A stretch of 10,586 bases of DNA from JAKFWI01 sp035549875 (lineage in GTDB: Bacteria; Pseudomonadota; Alphaproteobacteria; Caulobacterales; Aquidulcibacteraceae): contig DASZPV010000057.1 of the NCBI GenBank assembly GCA_035549875.1, positions 1-10,586 of the forward strand, written 5' to 3'. Below, piece by piece: positions 7,848-10,586 of this stretch. Numbering within the stretch: the first letter of the stretch is position 1; each line of letters begins with the position of its first letter. The notes below the pieces were generated by a model. It saw nothing but the letters and a program-made list of their open reading frames with translations. It searched no databases and was not told the DNA's origin. The translations under genes and the position numbers were made by a program.

Positions 7848-7858
7848 GAATCCGAATC
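7848..7858. promoter_or_regulatory. Tandem GANTC (CcrM-type) sites upstream of the parA-like gene
   Basis: Two GAATC sites, at 7848-7852 and 7854-7858, lie 23-33 bases upstream of the ATG. GANTC is the target of the CcrM adenine methyltransferase of alphaproteobacteria, and GcrA acts with sigma-70 at methylated GANTC promoters in Caulobacter. The link to this gene's control is inference; the sites themselves are seen directly. Confidence 0.35.
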
Positions 7859-7910
7859 GCCTGTCCGGCGACGAAGCTAGCCCGTCAGGTCAGCCGAAGA
7901 AACGGCCAAA

Positions 7911-8477
7911 TCAAGCCGCCCAACGGGCCAGCGCCTTGGGCAGGGCGACGCCTTTGAGCGCTTCGGCCGCCACGTCCTGCCCGAAGGGAATGACGCGCCG
8001 TCCGCCATAGCCTGCCGCGCCCGGCGCCCAGCACTGATGGATTACTCGGCCCGCCACGTCCGCCACCCAGTATTCAGGCACGCCGGCGCGCGCGTAGGAA
8101 AACAGCTTCGCGCCGAGATCATCGGAAAGCGTGGTGTCGGCCACCTCCACGATCAGCGCAACGTCGGCGCCCGGCAGGATCGTATCTACGTCCGATGGCG
8201 TCCAAACGATCACGTCTGGCGATGGGGTGAATCCCGCCCCGAACCCCACCGAGCCATCGATAGATACTTCCAGCGCGAGGCCGGCGCGCTGGACCGCCTC
8301 GCGCAGTTCGGCGCCCAGGTCTGACTTGATCCGCAGATGCGGGGCATATTGTGCGTTCATCCGCCGAAGCACTCCCGCTCTTAGCTCGACCCGCATATCG
8401 GCGAAGGCGCCGCGGCCGAGCATTCGCTCGAACTCCGCATCGCTGAAACGCGCAATGGTCAGATCGTCAGCAGCCAT
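7911..8477 (-). CDS. Uma2-family (PD-(D/E)XK-like) endonuclease domain protein
   Basis: A 188-residue protein of the Uma2/DUF820 family, whose fold belongs to the restriction-endonuclease-like (PD-(D/E)XK) superfamily. The candidate active site is visible in the expected order: SPDVIVW with Asp88, LIVEVADTT with Glu111, and GAKLFSYARAGVPEYWVAD with Lys124; Glu31 (VELRAG) fits the family's additional acidic residue. Its biological role is not established; members are often scattered and thought to be mobile or horizontally moved. The start is the ATG at 8477. A longer frame reaching 8600 would run into the glutathione reductase gene and is rejected. It begins 8 bases after the gor stop on the same strand, so it is probably cotranscribed with gor, with no obvious functional tie. 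Confidence 0.9.
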   Translation of the reverse strand: MAADDLTIARFSDAEFERMLGRGAFADMRVELRAGVLRRMNAQYAPHLRIKSDLGAELREAVQRAGLALEVSIDGSVGFGAGFTPSPDVIVWTPSDVDTILPGADVALIVEVADTTLSDDLGAKLFSYARAGVPEYWVADVAGRVIHQCWAPGAAGYGGRRVIPFGQDVAAEALKGVALPKALARWAA

Positions 8478-8485
8478 GGCCCATC

Positions 8486-9886
8486 CTACCCCGCCGTGTG
8501 GACGACTTCCATCTTCCCGGCGACCGGATCGCGGACCTTTTCCTTCAGCGTGACCAGTTCTTCGGCGATCGTGGGATGGACCGCGCAGGTGGCGTCCCAT
8601 TGCGCCTTGGTCAGGCCGGCCTTCACGGCGATCGCGGCCAATTGGATCATTTCGCCCGCGTCGGGGCTGGCGATATGAACGCCGACCACCACGTCGTCGC
8701 TCTGGCGCACGATCAGCTTCATCAGCGCCTTCTGCGGATTGTTCGCCAGCACGTGCTTCATCGGCCGAAAGATCGCCTTGTATACGTCGATCGCGCCGTG
8801 CCGGCGCGCCGCCTCCGCCTCATTGCAGCCGACCACGCCGACCTGCGGGCGCGTGAACACCGCCGTGGCGACATCGGTATGATCGAACTTCGTCGGCCGG
8901 CCCATGAACTGGCTTTCGGCGAAGGCCTGGCCCTCGCGGATCGCCACCGGCGTCAGATTTATCCGGTCGGTGACATCGCCCACTGCGTAGATCGAGGGCG
9001 CGTTGGTTTGCGAAAACGCATCGACGATCACCGCGCCGTTCTTTTCCAGCTTCACGCCCGCGCGCTCCAGCCCCAGGCCTTCGGTGTATGCCGCGCGCCC
9101 CACCGCGAGCAGAACAAGGTCTGTCTCGATCGTCTCGCCGTTGCTCAGCGTCGCGCGATAGGCCCCGCCCGCTTGCTCGATCGCGGCGATTGTCGTGCCG
9201 CATTTTATTTTCACGCCGCTGCGTTCCAACTCGGCATGGACATGGGCGCGAATATCGTCGTCGAACCCGCGCAAGACCTGCGCGCCGCGATAGACCTGCA
9301 CAGTCTCGACGCCGAGCCCGAGAAAAATCGAAGCGAACTCGCAGGCGATATAGCCGCCGCCGAACACGATCGCGCGCTTGGGCAAAACCGGCAGTGAAAA
9401 CGCATCGTCCGACGTGATCGCGTGTTGTTGACCGGGAATGTCGAGCGGCCGAACCGGGCGCCCGCCCGTCGCCACCAGAATGCGCTCCGCCGTTACGTCG
9501 CGCCCGGATTTCTTCAGCCGCACCGTATGCGCATCGACGATTTCGGCGCGCTCCTCGAAAATCTCCACGCCGGCCTTGACCATATTGGACGCATACGCCG
9601 CCGAAAGCCGCGTCACGTCCCTGGCGACATGGTCCCGCAGGCTCGCCCAGTCGAACCGGACATTGTCGGCGCTCCAGCCGTAGCCCTGGGCATCCTCGAA
9701 ATCCTGTCCATACTCGCTCGCGTAGACCAGGAACTTCTTCGGCACGCAGCCGCGGATCACGCAGGTGCCGCCGATGCGGAATTCCTCCGCCGCCGCGACC
9801 CTCGCCCCCGCCGCCCCCGCCAGCCGCGAAGCCCTCACCCCGCCAGAGCCGGCGCCGATCGTGAACAGGTCGAAATCATATGCCAT
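8486..9886 (-). CDS. gor: Glutathione-disulfide reductase
   Basis: A 466-residue FAD/NADPH disulfide reductase that reduces oxidised glutathione in the cytosol. The FAD-binding GAGSGG is at 11-16. The redox-active pair Cys42 and Cys47 sits in GGTCVIRGCVPKK, the form typical of glutathione reductase rather than lipoamide dehydrogenase. The NADPH domain has GGGYIACEF at 176-184, with Arg200 and Arg206 placed as in NADPH-specific reductases. The second FAD motif is IYAVGDVTD at 299-307, and the dimer-interface catalytic His437-Pro with Glu442 closes the active site (AVHPTIAEEL). The sequence looks complete and functional. The ATG has no strong Shine-Dalgarno; a CCTAGATAGG stretch precedes it. 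The Uma2 gene follows 8 bp downstream. Upstream is a 188-bp gene-free gap. Confidence 0.97.
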   Translation of the reverse strand: MAYDFDLFTIGAGSGGVRASRLAGAAGARVAAAEEFRIGGTCVIRGCVPKKFLVYASEYGQDFEDAQGYGWSADNVRFDWASLRDHVARDVTRLSAAYASNMVKAGVEIFEERAEIVDAHTVRLKKSGRDVTAERILVATGGRPVRPLDIPGQQHAITSDDAFSLPVLPKRAIVFGGGYIACEFASIFLGLGVETVQVYRGAQVLRGFDDDIRAHVHAELERSGVKIKCGTTIAAIEQAGGAYRATLSNGETIETDLVLLAVGRAAYTEGLGLERAGVKLEKNGAVIVDAFSQTNAPSIYAVGDVTDRINLTPVAIREGQAFAESQFMGRPTKFDHTDVATAVFTRPQVGVVGCNEAEAARRHGAIDVYKAIFRPMKHVLANNPQKALMKLIVRQSDDVVVGVHIASPDAGEMIQLAAIAVKAGLTKAQWDATCAVHPTIAEELVTLKEKVRDPVAGKMEVVHTAG

Positions 9887-10074
9887 GGCGCCTATCTAGG
9901 GGCTCTGGCGCGAAAGCGAAACTGGCGGGGGACGCTTCCACCGCCCCCCGAAACGCCCTGCGTGGTTTCGCGCGTAGGCATCGGCGCCCCGAAATCCGAG
10001 CCGCATTCGCGCATGCGGGCGCCGCCGCCTTGCGGCGCGCGCGTTGTCGCACAGGTTCGTCGACCAGTGATAGG
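9887..10074. other. Gene-free stretch between the hypothetical protein and gor
   Basis: A 188-bp gap between two minus-strand genes. It contains several GC-rich pairings, the clearest at 10024-10036, and no convincing promoter. It presumably holds the gor promoter and the 3' end of the upstream gene. Arg/Ala-rich reading frames here on the plus strand look like GC-rich shadows. Confidence 0.5.
10024..10036 (-). terminator. Possible hairpin after the hypothetical gene
   Basis: On the minus strand GCCGC-AAG-GCGGC forms a 5-bp stem with a triloop, about 38 bases beyond the stop of the upstream gene; one more pair (10023 with 10037) can extend it. No T-tract follows. The same 13 bases appear at 2255-2267. 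Confidence 0.25.
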
Positions 10075-10548
10075 CTAGGACGAATTGATGACGCTGGTTG
10101 CGTGCGGCGCCTGAGCAAGCACGTTTACGCGCGTGCGGCGCGGCGCCGGCAGACGGCGGAGTTTTGTAAATCCGCGCTGCAATCTTTTTGCGATGTGCGC
10201 GACCCAGCGTTCCGGCGCGGCCAGCGCCGCACAGATAGCGCCGGCGCGCTGGCTTAGCGGCCCGGCGCGCCATGCACGGCGCAGCGCAGCCCCGGCGACG
10301 GCGCGGCCCAGGAGGCGGCGCATGTCCGCATGGATCGCGCCGCGGCGAAATCCGGCGGCTCTGACGGCGCGGACCACCAAGAGCAAACGCGCGTGGCGTG
10401 CATAGCCGGTCAGCATGCGCTCGGCCGCGCACGGCGCGAGATGCGCAATTACATGCGCCGCGAACCAGGCGACGCTAAGCGCCAGCCAGAGGCTGAGGCG
10501 CTGAAGGCGCTGCTCTGAAAGCAGAAGGGGGCGGCGCGCGTGCTTCAT
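10075..10548 (-). CDS. Hypothetical protein with one N-terminal hydrophobic helix
   Basis: A 157-residue frame with an N-terminal basic segment (MKHARRPLLLSEQRLQRL), a hydrophobic helix at about 19-38 (LSLWLALSVAWFAAHVIAHL), then an Arg/Ala/Leu-rich, mostly helical body ending in basic patches (KRLQRGFTKLRRLPAPRR). I recall similar alphaproteobacterial hypotheticals with an ICAALAAPERWVAHIA-like segment, but no function is known. Competing frames on both strands overlap it. This one is preferred because it is long, starts with ATG and has a sensible basic-hydrophobic-basic order. A TATCAT sequence (10558-10563, minus strand) lies 9 bases before the ATG and could be a -10 box for a near-leaderless transcript; no -35 partner is convincing. 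The gene could be a GC-rich spurious frame. Confidence 0.55.
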   Translation of the reverse strand: MKHARRPLLLSEQRLQRLSLWLALSVAWFAAHVIAHLAPCAAERMLTGYARHARLLLVVRAVRAAGFRRGAIHADMRRLLGRAVAGAALRRAWRAGPLSQRAGAICAALAAPERWVAHIAKRLQRGFTKLRRLPAPRRTRVNVLAQAPHATSVINSS

Positions 10549-10586
10549 TTCGCAGCCATGATACGGCCGCGCAAAGGTCAGTCGGA

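Noticed and set aside
7857..7871. TCGCC/GGCGA small hairpin in the ParA leader as an operator or riboswitch
   Set aside because: Only five base pairs in GC-rich DNA, with no known motif.
7001..7957. 318-residue plus-strand frame opposite the ParA gene
   Set aside because: Antisense shadow; the minus strand encodes intact Walker motifs.
8478..8600. N-terminal extension of the Uma2 protein by 41 residues
   Set aside because: The extension lies inside the end of gor in another frame, and its sequence is unlike any Uma2 N terminus; the ATG at 8477 gives the normal length.
9896..10432. Alternative 178-residue minus-strand frame and 125- and 90-residue plus-strand frames in the right end
   Set aside because: Low-complexity Arg/Ala/Pro composition, overlap with gor or its leader, and no hydrophobic or domain pattern.

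Overview
The window reads as ordinary chromosomal DNA of a high-GC alphaproteobacterium. Several signs point that way: the domain architecture and sequence style of the propionyl-CoA carboxylase alpha chain, the octanoyltransferase and the glutathione reductase; a short FliN; CcrM-type GANTC sites before a ParA gene; a promoter-like sequence matching the alphaproteobacterial general-stress sigma factor EcfG; and GC-rich dispersed hairpin repeats of the kind seen in Caulobacterales and Hyphomonadaceae. The family-level placement is inference. I found no tRNA, rRNA, CRISPR array, insertion sequence or prophage gene.

Layout, left to right. A short FliN-type flagellar switch gene (minus, 42-296) is divergent from lipB (plus, 356-1036), which is followed by a class I/II PLP aminotransferase (plus, 1090-2271). 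The aminotransferase converges, 2 bp apart, with a small membrane protein resembling the STM3941 family (minus, 2274-2774). Divergent from that is a cytochrome b561 (plus, 2888-3481). Next is a compact plus-strand pair: a 24-residue membrane microprotein with a strong Shine-Dalgarno (3551-3625), whose stop codon overlaps the start of a four-helix membrane protein (3625-4284). A GGAAC-N17-GGTT sequence lies upstream, suggesting general stress control. A cluster of palindromic repeats (4291-4407) separates this pair from the long minus-strand pccA (4410-6416).

Right of another palindromic repeat, all recognised genes are on the minus strand. In transcription order from the right they are a hypothetical protein (10075-10548), glutathione reductase (8486-9886), a Uma2-family nuclease-like protein 8 bp downstream (7911-8477), an orphan ParA-type ATPase (6953-7825), and a 142-residue unknown that overlaps the parA stop by 4 bp (6528-6956).

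Most of the window is housekeeping: lipoate attachment, amino-acid transamination, propionyl-CoA carboxylation, glutathione redox and membrane electron transfer. The less-described parts are the microprotein/four-helix pair with its putative stress promoter, the ParA plus unknown-partner operon, and the two-armed palindromic repeat cluster.
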